Assembly: GCA_902702965.1 (NCBI GenBank)
Contig: CACRXP010000032.1
Span: 1,232,359-1,296,358, forward strand
Length of the DNA stretch: 64,000 nucleotides
Source: Spirometra erinaceieuropaei
Lineage: Eukaryota > Platyhelminthes > Cestoda > Diphyllobothriidea > Diphyllobothriidae
Reading direction: 5' to 3'
Shown one piece after another: positions 34,850 through 45,382 of the stretch; positions within the stretch are counted from its first letter, which is position 1; the number at the start of each line of letters is the position of its first letter. The translations under genes were made by a program, and so were the position numbers. The notes below the pieces were generated by a model, which had not been told where the DNA came from, did not search any database, and saw nothing but the letters and a program-made list of their open reading frames with translations.

Positions 34850-35300
34850 GAACTGCGCAGCATTCACCGCACCATCTCCTCCCTCACTCGTCTGAGGCAG
34901 CTGTGTGGATGGAGTCAAGAAGGTCGGGTACAGGGTCGGGCGCAGTGACCGACAAGGGTAAACAACCCGTCTACGCGTGCCACGCACGTCCTGTAATAAA
35001 CTAGAATTGCATAGGGACACGAACGGGATAACTCTGACCCCAACCGAGTGGGATTGTCACAGAGGTCACAATAAGGGGCCAGTGCAGCCTGACTCTCTAT
35101 CCTACGAGGTGAATCGAGCACTCCCGTCAGGTGGCATGCCCTTCATCCACGTCCTTTAGCGCACCACAACAGTATCAAAGCACGTCAAATGTGTGGCGGT
35201 TGCCGCGGAGGACGGAGTCCCCGTAGTCGGGCTCACTCTCTCTTCCCACTCTCAGGCACCAATCCACTGTACGAACCAGTCAGTCATCTGATACCGCTGG
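34850..35300. repeat. Dispersed repeat family copy
   Basis: CCCGTCTACGCGTGCCACGC, CTATCCTACGAGGTGAATCG, AGCACTCCCGTC and CACCAATCCACTGTACGAACC match the copies at 10.8, 30.1 and 40.2 kb. Confidence 0.55.
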
Positions 35301-36315
35301 CCAGACCGCACTACGCGACCTTCTGTTTGATTCTCCAGTACCAATAAGTGATTGTTACGGAAAGGGACCGACTCCCACATCAGGATGATAATAAGAAATG
35401 GGCACTGACCGAAGACTGCGTTCTCAGTTAATATAAAATATGGCGGCTGTTGTCAGGAGAGGTAGGAAGCGTCTTAACTCCAGATCCTACTCCCGCTGGC
35501 GCTCTCAAATTTCCAGAGTGTATGTAATCTTAATACCTCATTAAGAGCCATCAACCTCAGTCCAATAGAGCTCCTGAGCATGCTACTAGGGTAGGATGAA
35601 TCGTACAACAACGGAGTCGGTTAGCAAGAAGTACTGCCGACAGAGCGGACGGCAATGGTAACTCAGGCACCAACGCTAGGCCGGAGGCCTAAAGCTAGGT
35701 TGTTCATGGTGGTTTGATAGCAACACCAAGTGCAAAAAATAGCCAGTCGACACCTGTCAGTAATCTGTAACTCTGTGACAGACTCCGCGTTAGATGAACC
35801 TGCGCGGTCGACTGAGTCTTTACGCATATACCATCGTAGTTTGTTTACCTGATGCGCGCAGATCGCCGCTGACAATGGTAGCCAAGTCTGCTATGCCCCT
35901 GTAGTCGCTCGCTTTGGTGTACGAAGGCGCCTGATTGGTCGAATTGTGACAGCTACTCCGTCGAGACCATACAACCGAGGCAGACAAAGTCGGCGTGGCT
36001 GAAGTGTTCGGACGCGGACAACTTGACAGATTGGTGTCCGAAACGCTTCTATCTTTTCCGCCAGCATAAACTTCGTGTTACCGCCTCCGCTTCTCTGAGA
36101 GGTTGACGAATTTGTGTTCAGCGCAATCGCAACAATCTGGCTAGCACTTCGATTGGCGAGCTAAACCAGATGAGGGTATCAGTCCACTCAGCAGGCTGTT
36201 AGAGGGAGTCCGTTCACTTGGGGGCCCCGCGGCTGCTCGTTTCCCTTCGAAGAATTTGAAGAGTGACTGGCTGGAACAGAAATCGGCGCCAATGGCTTAA
36301 GAACTAGCGAGCTAC
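35301..36315. other. No supported gene
   Basis: GC-moderate sequence without long frames. The last 150 bp (CAGGCTGTTAGAGGGA onward) is the upstream flank shared by both RTE endonuclease copies. Confidence 0.45.
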
Positions 36316-36520
36316 ATGGTGGACATGGTTGTTCTCCGCGAGACCAGCTTCCGCGAACAGAGCCAACTGGAGAAGGTGGGTGCCAGCTACACCTTCTTCT
36401 GGAGCGACATCCCAAAGACAGATCGATCCGACGCTGGCATCGATTTTGTCATACGAAACAATATCGTAGGACGACCGTCCTGTCTGTCGCAGGACGTCAA
36501 CGACTGCCTCATACCTCTCT
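36316..36520 (+). pseudogene. RTE-like endonuclease fragment
   Basis: The plus strand encodes VVLRETSFREQSQLEKVGAS, YTFFWSDIPKTDRSDAGIDF and VIRNNIVGRPSCLSQDVND, the start of an endonuclease/exonuclease/phosphatase domain of RTE-like retrotransposons that are abundant in tapeworm genomes. The catalytic Glu is in RETSF. It then runs into the dispersed repeat family at CTTGACATCGAG (36525). Confidence 0.7.
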
Positions 36521-36740
36521 GTCTTGACATCGAGCCCAGGCGGGTGAGGGAGGATAGTGTGTGGCATATGTTGCGCAGGTCTACGATCAGCATCAACTGA
36601 TTCCTGAGTAAGTCGCGTGTGGGGCACGCGAAGACGGAACGGGGCGCCGGACACCGTCCCCAAGTTTCTCGACCCGGTAATTCTGTCCCCATTCCGTCCT
36701 CCTCTTCTCCCCTCGCAGTTTAATAGTTCTACTGAGAGTG
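36521..36740 (+). repeat. Dispersed repeat family fragment joined to RTE endonuclease
   Basis: CTTGACATCGAGCCCAGGCG, CATATGTTGCGCAGGTCTAC and AGTCGCGTGTGGGGCACGCG match 41390-41500 almost base for base. Confidence 0.6.
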
Positions 36741-37094
36741 CTACATGAAATCCCGCAGGCGACCGAGGCTTAGTCGGGTCGTTCTCCACGAAGTCAAATC
36801 ATGGCCCATATTGAGGCTCAGCAGACGTCCGGGATATCCAAACGGCCCTGCTTAGGATAGCACCGCTTAATACCTCATGTGAAAGGGACTTGAAAGGATG
36901 CCTTAAACAAATGATGGGGTCACGTCCGCTGAACATTGACCGTGTCTCGCGGACGTACAAATCACGGTTAAAACAGTCAACAAATAACTACCCCGCAGGC
37001 TGTTAGAGGGATTCCGTTCACTTGGAGGCCCCGGGGTTGCTCGTTCTCATTTGAAAAAAATCTGAAGAGCGGCCGGCTGGACCAGAGAGCAGCG

Positions 37095-37700
37095 CCACTG
37101 ACTTGAAAACTAGCGAGCTACATGGTGGACATGGTTGTTCTCCGCGAGACCAGCTTCCGTGAACAGAGCCAACAGGAGAAGGTGGGTGCCAGCTACACCT
37201 TCTTCTGGAGCCACATCCCAAGGACAGATCGACCTGACGCTGGCGTCGTTTTTTCATACGAAGCAGCATCGTAGGGCGACAGTCCTGTCTGTCGCAGGAC
37301 GTCATTGACATAGCTCTGCGCCTGTCGCTTCGGGAAACCAAATTCACCCCCGTCGCCAGTATATGCGCCCCCCCCCCCCCACCGTCGCCGACTCACCAGC
37401 CCCGACGAGGCCGGAAACATATTCTACGCGGACCTGCACGCCCCACTGACGACTTTACCGAATATGGGCAAGTTGAATGCCCTTGATAACTTCAACGTCT
37501 GCGTCTGAACAGGCTACGCTGCTCGGCGAGGAGTGCTGGGTCCCATGGTCTCGGTTGCAAAGCTGTACAGAACACAGCCCTCTCCTAATCAACACATTTT
37601 TCCGTCTTCCAGCGCTGTAGACGGCAACTCGAATGCACCTTCGAGCGTGGCGCTAGCGGCTGCTGAACTACGCCGTAATTTGGAGACGAAGGCTGCCAAA
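37095..37700 (+). pseudogene. RTE-like endonuclease fragment, second copy
   Basis: It is nearly the same start as the copy at 36.3 kb (MVVLRETSFREQSQQEKVGA, YTFFWSHIPRTDRPDAGV), then shifted frames with a C-run at 37371-37381. It continues LNALDNFNVCV (the GDFN block, Gly-Asp lost) and AARRGVLGP. Stops and shifts make it inactive. The two copies lie in the same orientation about 780 bp apart and share their upstream flank (CAGGCTGTTAGAGGGA...), so they may be a segmental duplication. Confidence 0.7.
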
Positions 37701-37739
37701 TGACACTTCAAAGTAGACCACTCACTCAATTCACCTGTG

Positions 37740-38420
37740 TGTTTGTGTCAAATGATCGGCTGGTAGACTGAGTCAGGCTGTGATGGATCCTTCTTAATGG
37801 CTCTCTCTCGCACACATGCGAGGTGCGAACCGATTCCCCCTCGGTGTGCGTTTGGGGACCCGGTCATGAGTGTGGCGCGCGCAGATGGGCTCTCTAACTT
37901 GGTCAGCCACCGCAGCCACTTCCCACATTAGACAACGGACCGACTCAGATAGTGGACTGGTGCCTGGAATTAGGATGAGAGATCGCAGTCTCTGCGCATA
38001 TTCCTCACTGTTGACGCGTTTAAATCTATCACAGTACGCTAAAAGCTATGGCTTAGAAGGCTATCAACTGACGGGATAACTCGAGTCAGCCCAGTGTGTG
38101 CGGGTGTGGAGTGACCGACTGGTGGTCTGAGTCAGACTGCGATTGATCTTCTTAGTGTGGCCTCTATGGCACTCCCACTCAGTGGGATCCGAGTCGGTGT
38201 GTTGACGTGCACTTAGGTGCGGCTTTTCGCCCCGCCAGTCACCTGCGTCCTCACCGGCCTCCGGTTTCCTTGACTCTGTCCTGACAGCGAAGTCAGGTTG
38301 GGAGGAGAGAGTGTGGTAGATGCTTCACAAGCCCGCCATCACTTTTAAATAACCCACGCGCGGGTCACCGTCCCTGTTCTCACCATGCTGTAGAGCACAC
38401 TGTGGACATCACCGGCACGA
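37740..38420 (+). repeat. Dispersed repeat family, longest copy
   Basis: Successive family blocks are present over about 680 bp: GTGTCAAATGATCGGCTGGT; GGTCATGAGTGTGGCGCGCG; CACTCAGTGGGATCCGAGTC; GAGAGTGTGGTAGATGCTTC; GAGCACACTGTGGACATCAC. It is the best template for the family consensus. Confidence 0.6.
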
Positions 38421-39049
38421 CGGTCGAACTGTTAAATGTGTAGACGTTTATTCCTAATCTGCGCATTTCTTGCCAACTATATCACAACAACCACCTCGAA
38501 AGCCTGCTCGGACATTCTTAGGTTTTGACGTTTCACGCAAAGATGATTAGTCTTTCACATTCCACAATACGTAAAAGTGCGTATCAACATTTCATCGGGA
38601 GGAAAAAATAATTCCGGCAGACAAGAGGTTGTCAGTGGATTTGGCCACCAGCGTGGTAATTACTCGATTTTTTTTATTTTCTTAGTGACTTTCCCTCACG
38701 TAGTGTTAACAGGTGCACTCACCTACTCCGTGAAGACAAATTTGATGGGCTGAACATGGAAGGTGAGAAGGGGATTCAATCGTTGGAAAAGCAGCTATTT
38801 CTTTCCACGTGTGATGTTTCGTATTCCCAAGCCAACTCATAATCAAAGAGTGCCACAGACAAGGGTGAAGGAAACACAGGCGTGCTGTATTCATAGGAAA
38901 CTGTCACGCAAGCACACATCAGCAGCTCTCGAATTCATCGATGATGACTGCCTGTCCGGTCCCATTCTAGTAGTTGATAACCGTAATATTATCGCTGAAT
39001 TTGGCTAGTAGTAGTTTGAATCTGGACGCTTGCTGCAACGCTGCGCCCC

Positions 39050-39656
39050 TCACGAGTGCCTGCACATGTGTACCAGTGGCAGTACTGCCACCCCTGAGAT
39101 TTCGGTGTTTGATTTTCGATATACTGGAAGACCACCGCTGGCCAACTGAATTTCCATATCGCAAGCTGAGTCAACTACATTCTTACTTATAAGTCTACGT
39201 TGTTGTTTTTCCATGCGGACGTGCACACACCCGCTACCCATTGGGGCAACCTGTAGATCACAGGCCGCTTCCAAGAGTGTTCTTGGGTAGTTGGGGCAAA
39301 ATTGGCTTACAAACAGCCAACAGGGTTCGTATGGGGGCGTGCGCAACCTTGAACTCCAGCACCCATTCACGTAATCGTTTGACGTATAAGTCGCCCAATG
39401 CAGCGGTTACGATCCCCCGGTTTTCTGCGTCTGCAGGCGCTCCTGTATTAGTCCTCAGGACAACACTTACGGCCGACGAAGTGTTCCTGTCCTTCTGCAT
39501 AGGCGCTAAGAGTTCTGAGTCGCCACATAACGTGCTTACAGAGCGACTTTGCGACTTGCGTCTGAGTTTAACAGCCTCCACAATTTCCCGGAAAGCCTCG
39601 TCTCCATACCTCTTAATACGACGTAATCGTGTTCTCTGGGATTCCTGCCTAAACAT
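39050..39656 (-). pseudogene. Decayed transposon-associated gene with RTLL / GGLPVY motifs
   Basis: The minus-strand frame from ATG 39656 reads about 130 residues with a basic N-terminus and then ILPQLPKNT. After a frameshift the neighbouring frame continues RTLLEAACDLQ, MGSGCVHVR and later EIQLASGGLPVYRKSN. That order (LP-LPK-RTLL, MGSG, then a DGLPLFKSS-like strand) resembles a family of uncharacterised, transposon-associated proteins seen in many animal genomes. I recognise it only from the motif pattern. The copy is broken by the frameshift, and no continuation is readable below 39050. There is no clear splice structure, although a donor-like GTAAGC lies at LAVCK. Confidence 0.35.
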
Positions 39657-40009
39657 GGTAAACATAGGAACAGCAAACAATAGGTATAAATTAATAATGA
39701 CAGGGAAGTGCAAGGAGTGTCACGTCATGCGTTCCACGCCGCTCACGCGAAATAATGGCGCTCCCGCGTGTTCGCGCAATCGAAATGCGACTAAAGAACG
39801 GCAACCAATGAAATGGCATATTGCATAAACGAGGTAGCCAATTACGTGACAGACATACATATCTCGATAAATCGCTATTCACTCGATATCTATTGCTACT
39901 AGGGGTCTGGTTCTCGGCCAATCATCATCAAGGTGAACCCAGACAGGCTCTCGCTCAGTGCGTTTTGGCACATTCCCATTGTTACTCGGGACGTCGCTAT
40001 AACGACGGC

Positions 40010-40440
40010 GACGTGTCCTCGGCCGGCAGCTCACATATTTCAACCGATTCCCTAACCGTTCTGCGCAGAATACAGTAAGGTCTCAACCGAGGTCCAACAC
40101 CGTATTCTATTCCGAACCGGACCTGAAGATCGCGAACTCTCTCCCCACTTCCAGGCACCAGCCCACTGTCTGAGCCGGTCAGTTGTCGAATGCGGGAAGT
40201 GGATGCGACGGCTGACGGAGACAGAGAGCCCGTCTGCGCGCACCGTACGCGTGACCTGGTCACACGGGTCACCTCACGACATACAAGTAACATTCTCGTC
40301 CCCGCGATCGATCCTCATTTTCTTAACTCATACCCCGGAACTCGCCTTTTCGTTTCTATCGGCAGTGAAGGAAAGCAGACACTACGCCTGATGACCTGCG
40401 TGAGGGGGGATCATCACTGAGGCAGCTGGTGTTCTGCGCT
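40010..40440 (-). repeat. Dispersed repeat family copy, minus orientation
   Basis: CCAGCCCACTGTCTGAGCCG, AATGCGGGAAGTGGATGCGA and GAGAGCCCGTCTGCGCGCAC are the reverse complement of the 37.86-37.98 kb blocks. Confidence 0.55.
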
Positions 40441-40601
40441 TGTCACATCTCGCTAGTTCGTCCTTACTAAACGTGAAGATGTGGCCGGTACGGCGGTGAG
40501 ATGCACTTGGTACCAGACTTTGTCATAAGGTTTAGTTTTAAGATTAAGGCATGTTATTGGTTTTAGCTTCCAGTCGAAATTTTCGAAAGTTTATTTGGCT
40601 A

Positions 40602-41025
40602 GATCGCAGTTGGTAGCCAGACCCCGTATTACAGGTGGCTGGGGGTTTGCTTACTGGGGCTTTTTTGTGAGGCTACATAAGCACATCTGATCCATTTGGC
40701 TTCCGTTATACGTTCGAGGTTAGGATTAGGGGACGGGTTAATGGTGTCCGATTTTCGGGTTAAGGTTATGCCCTTTAGACTTAAGTTTTCGGGTTACGGA
40801 TAGAGTTTAAGTCTACGATTAAGTTTGAGTATTACGGTTTGGTTTTACAGTTAGGGCTATGTCTAAGGGCTACGGTTAAGTTTACGATTTCGGTTAGGGT
40901 TAGGGTTAAGGTTGCCGTTTGGGGTAAGGGGTAACGTTTAAGGTTAAGGTTAGAGTTAAGGTCAAGGTTAGAATTGGGGTTAGGGTCGCCGCCCGCTTCC
41001 GCATTCCTGGCTACCAACTGCGATC
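40602..41025. repeat. TIR element (MITE-like) filled with degenerate telomere-like repeats
   Basis: A perfect 19-bp terminal inverted repeat (GATCGCAGTTGGTAGCCAG at 40602-40620 and its complement at 41007-41025) is flanked by TA on both sides, as expected for a Tc1/mariner-type target duplication. The inner 260 bp is a run of GGTTA/GGGTTAGGGTT-like units (TTAGGG, TTAAGG, TTACGG and similar), that is, degenerate telomeric repeat. No ORF is present, so it would be non-autonomous. Confidence 0.75.
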
Positions 41026-41269
41026 TAACCGTTTATTTTTGAACAAGATTAGAGACCTGGACGAAGACAGATGTATCTAACTGAACGAACAATTATTGCG
41101 CAAGTTACCAGTGATGGTGAAGAATGCGGGAACTCCAAACTGGGATGCAGTCATTGTATTTCCACGATCTGTCAACCACTTGTCTCCAATTCCCTCATCA
41201 AATGACTGACGTGGAGAGGACGGAGAGTCAGGATGCAATGACTCAGTCGAGATCGGAGCCGCCCCTATG

Positions 41270-41665
41270 TTTATGCGAAATTCCGGCACACCTTGCACGG
41301 AGCGGGTGGGTGGCACATGAAGACGGGGTGGTTAGTCTCGTCAGACACTGCGCCGGATCCTGTCCCCGGGTTTCTCGACTCTGTCTTGACATCGAGACCA
41401 GGCGGGTAGGGGGGAGGGGAGAGAGTGGAGCTTATGTTGCGCAGGTCTACGATCAGTATGAATCAATTCCCGAACAAGTCGCGTGTGGGGCACGCAAAGA
41501 CGGGACGAGACGCCGGGTTCCGCCCCTCGGTTACTTGACTCTGTCTTGACATCTGAACCGGGAGTAGAGAGTGTCACATACGCTATGCAAGTCCGTCACT
41601 TTGCGGGACACACGGCGGACATCGTCGGTCGGATTGTCACCTTTACCTGCTGTTGTTCCTGGTGA
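41270..41665 (+). repeat. Dispersed repeat family copy
   Basis: CTGTCTTGACATCGAGACCA, TTATGTTGCGCAGGTCTACG, then GTCTTGACATCTGAACCGGG and CACACGGCGGACATCGTCGG: two partial units in tandem. Confidence 0.6.
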
Positions 41666-42214
41666 AAGGTTCGTGCATGAATCTGCAACATCAGACAAAT
41701 TAATTTCTTGCCCAGACGATCGAGGCCCCTTCTTCGCAAGCATTTCTTAGAAAGTGCCCTTCCGTACTTCCTGCAGGAAACACCTATGTTGTAGCTTCGT
41801 GTCGGGCAAATCACTGTGCCTAATCGGTATCATCAGCGGTTCACGATGAAGTTGAAAAGAACGTAATTCAGACGTAGTGTAGGTTCTCTCCGTCACAATC
41901 CAAATCACACACATGTCATCCTAGTTAATAAATCATTTAAAACGCCAACTTCCTCCAACTTGAAGTTAAGAGAAGAGGTTGAGATTGAATTCCATAGGCG
42001 GCCCCGGCTTACTCCGGTCACCGTCTAACTACATCAAGTTTCTAGCCATATGAAAAGGTTGAAGCCCGACTTCTAAGCGGCCCAATTTATGGGAAAATAA
42101 TTAGAGAAGGAAGCCTAGAAATGCCGGTTCATGTGGTCAGTACAGCTGGCCATGGCTGCTAGGCATGACACGTGTAGGCATGACGCAAACTACAAACACC
42201 CCGCCCCCTCTTTT

Positions 42215-42480
42215 GCGAGAGTGACTTCGTTCATTCTGACGGACATTGCCGTCCTCAACAAGGTCCAGTCCCGAGAACAAGCACACCTGAATGAAATAGG
42301 GGCAGAACACCGTTTTTTCTGGAGCGGCCGTCCAGATAGAGGCGTTAAGTTAGATTCGTGCTGGAAATCGTAAGCGTCAGCACGTCGCCGGATGGTGGGC
42401 AAAGACATTGTCCTCAGCGACTTCAATGTCCACGTATGCCGGGTCCCACCACTTGGGAAGCAACGTTTGGTCTCTATTTA
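42215..42480 (+). pseudogene. RTE-like endonuclease fragment, diverged third copy
   Basis: VLNKVQSREQAHLNEIGAEH and RFFWSGRPDRGVKLDS match the same block as the copies at 36.3 and 37.1 kb, and DIVLSDFNVHVC further on matches the GDFN block. The catalytic Glu position is lost (LNKVQ in place of RETSF). Confidence 0.6.
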
Positions 42481-43146
42481 GTAGGTCAGTGTAATATCAG
42501 TAAATGCCCTCTACAGAACATGACATCTGCCTGAGCAACACGTCCAAGTGCGCGAAAACCATGAGGATGCGCCATCTTTCGCGTCACTGACGTCTTCCGG
42601 ACGATAGGCTCTTGACGGGACTCGTTCGCCGTCACCAGCTAACGATATGCCCAGAGAACAACTTGGAGCAAACGCAGGCCCTGGAGGATGAGGCCGTTGG
42701 AAACAACAGACGTCGCTCAAAAGTGCTTGGATCTGCAAAGCGAAGAACAAGGAGGGCAAGTGAACTCTGATAGGACGACTCTGTCGACAGAGAAAGAGTG
42801 GTTTCCAGTACGCTGACACAGAGCCTTATGCGGGGAAGTCATTCATTTTAAGCGGGAACCAACGCTAAAGTTAGTCCGTCCACCCTCTGGAAGACGACCG
42901 CGCCAGCACTAATGTGCGGTAGGCGTTCTGGATGTTGACTCAACTATGACAGAAACTTACATGCCTGATAGCTATCAACCCAAAAGCCAGTTGGTCTTAC
43001 TGTTTCATGCACGCAAGCGAGGATAGATCTCACAGAAATTGTAGGACATCACTATTGTGCATCCCACCAGGCGCTTTGTCTGAGTTATCCGAATTTACGT
43101 CTGAAATAAGGGCCCCTTTAAGGGGCCTATCGTAGATTCTGGGAAC

Positions 43147-43158
43147 AATACCAGCCCC
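43147..43158 (+). repeat. Left target-site duplication of the 43-45 kb PLE
   Basis: AATACCAGCCCC, identical and in the same orientation to 45371-45382, directly outside the element. The terminal repeats of the element are inverted, so a direct repeat here cannot be part of them. Confidence 0.7.
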
Positions 43159-43234
43159 CAATAGAAGCGAAAAGACGAGTCCCAGGAAGCAGTCTTGAAG
43201 TAGAAGACACGATCGCCGGGACAAGAGCTTTATT

Positions 43235-43278
43235 AGCCTGACGTTTCGGATTCCTGCTCGAATCCATCATCAGAGACA
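43235..43278 (-). ncRNA. Hammerhead ribozyme motif, minimal type, core intact
   Basis: On the minus strand the core CTGATGA is followed by a perfect 6-bp stem II (GGATTC, loop GAGCAG, GAATCC), then GAAA and CGTC. The flanks GTCT and AGGC can pair as helix I (four pairs including one G-U). Helix III has almost no loop, which is the minimal form described for PLE hammerheads and thought to work as a dimer. It lies in the 3' terminal repeat of the PLE. Confidence 0.75.
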
Positions 43279-43381
43279 TAAGCAGATAAGGGTGATTCAT
43301 GCACATGTGGCTGCAGTATTTATAGGATGCCGTAGCCATGCCACCGCATACCTATGAATGTTCACGGCTCCCTCCCCTTCA

Positions 43382-45062
43382 TCAGGGATCGTTGCACGCG
43401 GCGTGATGGTCGATATTCGAGTCGTTAATTGCTGCAATTTCATCACGTGCGTTGGATGTTGGTGTGATGATTGCTCGACCATCTGACGCGCTGACCCGGG
43501 TGTTGGGAAGAGTGTTCATCAGGGCGCTCCCCGCGTAGCCAATTTCTCCGCCTAGACGAAGTCTCAGCACGCTGTATTGAATGGGAAGATCATTGCACTT
43601 GTTAATAGACTGGGGGCCAGTGAACCATGACTCAAGCAGCTCCCGGCTCACGCGGTTGTCACCTCTTGCGAGAATTTCGGCCTCGTCAAATTTGAATGTG
43701 TGGCCGGAACCCGTCGAATGAGCCGCAACTTGGGAGCTGGCGTCATTTCTCCGCACTGCTGCAGCGTGTTCGGCCATTCGCGTTCGGAGCTGTCTTCCGG
43801 TTTCTCCGACGTAGTTGCTTTGTCCGCAACTGCACCAGATCCGATAAACGACTCCAGACGTTTCTTGCCGTGGCAGTGGGTCTTTTGGTTTCATCAATTG
43901 ACGCCTGATGGTTGTCTCTGGCCTGTGTGCAACTCCAACCCCCAGCGGTGCGAGAAGGCGGCCAACAGCTTCCGAAACGTTCTTGACATATGGAAGCGCT
44001 CGCCAAACTTTGGTGTCCCTGCGGTTAGGCCGTTCGTCCATTTTGTGTATGCACCGGTTGACAAAGTTGCTCGGGTAGCCATTGGCTTTGAAGACCCGTC
44101 GGAGGTATTGTAGTTCAGCAATTTTTGTCTTCCGGCTCACTGCAGTGCGTTTCGACACGCCGATAGAGCATCCTTACACAACTGCGTTTGTGGCTGATTG
44201 GGTGGTTACTGTTGAAGTTCAGTACTTGCATCGTATTTGCCGCTTTCCTGAACACTTTGGTCTTTAGTCCACCACAATCCTTGCGGCATACGAGGACATC
44301 CAGGAAGGCCAGCTGGTTGTTCTCTTCCTCCTCCATCGTAAATTGTATGTCCGGGAAGACCGCATTCAGACGTTCCTTGAATGTCAGCAGTTGATCCCGG
44401 TCGATAACGACGAAGGTATCATCCACATACCGGGCCCAGAACGTCGGTTTGTGGTGTTGGAAGACCAGCGACTCTAACCGTCGCAGGACCGCCTCGGCGA
44501 TGAACCCCGAAATCGGCGAACCCATTGGTGTGCCCTTCACCTGTTCGTAGATTGTCCCGTCGAACGTGAAGTACGTCCTGAGACAGAACTTCAGGAGCTA
44601 AAGGACTTGAGCGTGTCCAAGACGATTCTCCGTTTCATCGTATTTGCTTTGTAGAAGCAGCTCGATTGTCTCGACCGCCAGGTCCTGGGGAATAGATGTA
44701 AAAAGGGATGTAACATCAAAATATACCATGACCTTATTTGGATGGAGGTTTACGCCTTTGAGTTTCTCGAGGAATTCTGCTGACGAAGAGACCGTAGTGT
44801 CTGACTCAGCGGTCAGGAACTTGAGACGCCGGAACAGCCACTTAGCCAGTCCGTACGTTGGAGTAACTTTGAGCGGCACGATGGGTCGGAGAGGAGCGCC
44901 GTCTTTGTGCACCCTAGGGAGGCCATAGCATTGGGCCAACGCCGTATCTTGGGGTCTCGCCATGCGTCTGTCGGTCGGTGTTATTGCACCTGAGTTCTCC
45001 AAGGCCAACAACGTAGCATTAATTTCGCGTGTCAGAGCTTTTACAGGGTTCGTTGCACATGG
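43382..45062 (-). pseudogene. PLE reverse transcriptase with GIY-YIG endonuclease (one stop, one frameshift)
   Basis: Telomerase-like RT motifs appear in order: YGLPRVHKDGAPLRPIV, VYFDVTSLFTSIP (motif A), GTPMGSPISGFIAE (motif B), RYVDDTFVV (motif C) and LAFLDVLVC. They are followed by the linker SHKRSCVRMLYRRVETHCS and then by LLAPLGVGVAHRPETTIRRQ. The GIY-YIG nuclease starts at VVYRIWCSCGQSNYVGETGR (GIY is VVY, YIG is YVG, with the catalytic Arg in RTRM) and goes on to the conserved Glu region. Damage seen: an in-frame TAG at 44598-44600 and a one-base shift in a run of five A near 44120. Everything else is open, so the copy is young. About the first third of a typical PLE ORF is missing. 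Confidence 0.88.
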
Positions 45063-45284
45063 GTTCGTTGCACATCGTCAGATGGTCGAGCAATCATCAC
45101 ACCAACATCCAACGCACGTGATGAACTTGCAGCAATTAACGACTCGAATATCGACCATCACGCCGCGTGCAACGATCCCTGATGAAGGGGAGGGAGCCGT
45201 GAACATTCATAGGTATGCGGTGGCATGGCTACGGCATCCTATAAATACTGCAGCCACATGTGCATGAACCACCCTTATCTGCTT

Positions 45285-45329
45285 ATGTCTCCGATGATGG
45301 ATTCGAGCAGGAATCCGAAACGTCAGGCT
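45285..45329 (+). ncRNA. Hammerhead ribozyme motif, inverted repeat copy, core mutated
   Basis: The plus-strand partner of the motif at 43235-43278. Stem II and GAAA-CGTC are identical, but the core reads CCGATGA (C in place of the conserved U after C3), so cleavage is probably lost. Confidence 0.65.
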
Positions 45330-45370
45330 AATAAAGCTCTTGTCCCGGCGATCGTGCCTTCTTCTTCTTC

Positions 45371-45382
45371 AATACCAGCCCC
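45371..45382 (+). repeat. Right target-site duplication of the 43-45 kb PLE
   Basis: AATACCAGCCCC, the direct partner of 43147-43158. It begins exactly where similarity between the two inverted terminal repeats has ended. Confidence 0.7.

Larger units (their letters stand above)
43159..45370 (-). mobile_element. Penelope-like element, nearly complete, with inverted 3' repeats
   Basis: A 2.2-kb element in minus orientation. It has an RT/GIY-YIG ORF (45062-43382) and a 3' terminal repeat with a hammerhead motif (left, 43159-43488). A second, inverted copy of that 3' repeat is joined to the 5' side of the body (45076-45370). AATACCAGCCCC flanks both ends in direct orientation (43147-43158 and 45371-45382), a candidate 12-bp target-site duplication. 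The body is 5'-truncated within the RT N-terminus. A 15-bp tandem repeat (GGGTTCGTTGCACAT, twice, 45046-45075) marks the junction between body and inverted repeat. PLEs are known for such terminal repeats in direct or inverted form. Confidence 0.88.

Noticed and set aside
36304..36789. 161-codon minus-strand frame
   Set aside because: It is antisense to the RTE endonuclease fragment and the adjoining dispersed repeat.
43696..44394. Plus-strand frames of 60-137 codons over the PLE
   Set aside because: They are antisense shadows of the PLE RT/GIY-YIG ORF, which has clear catalytic motifs on the minus strand.
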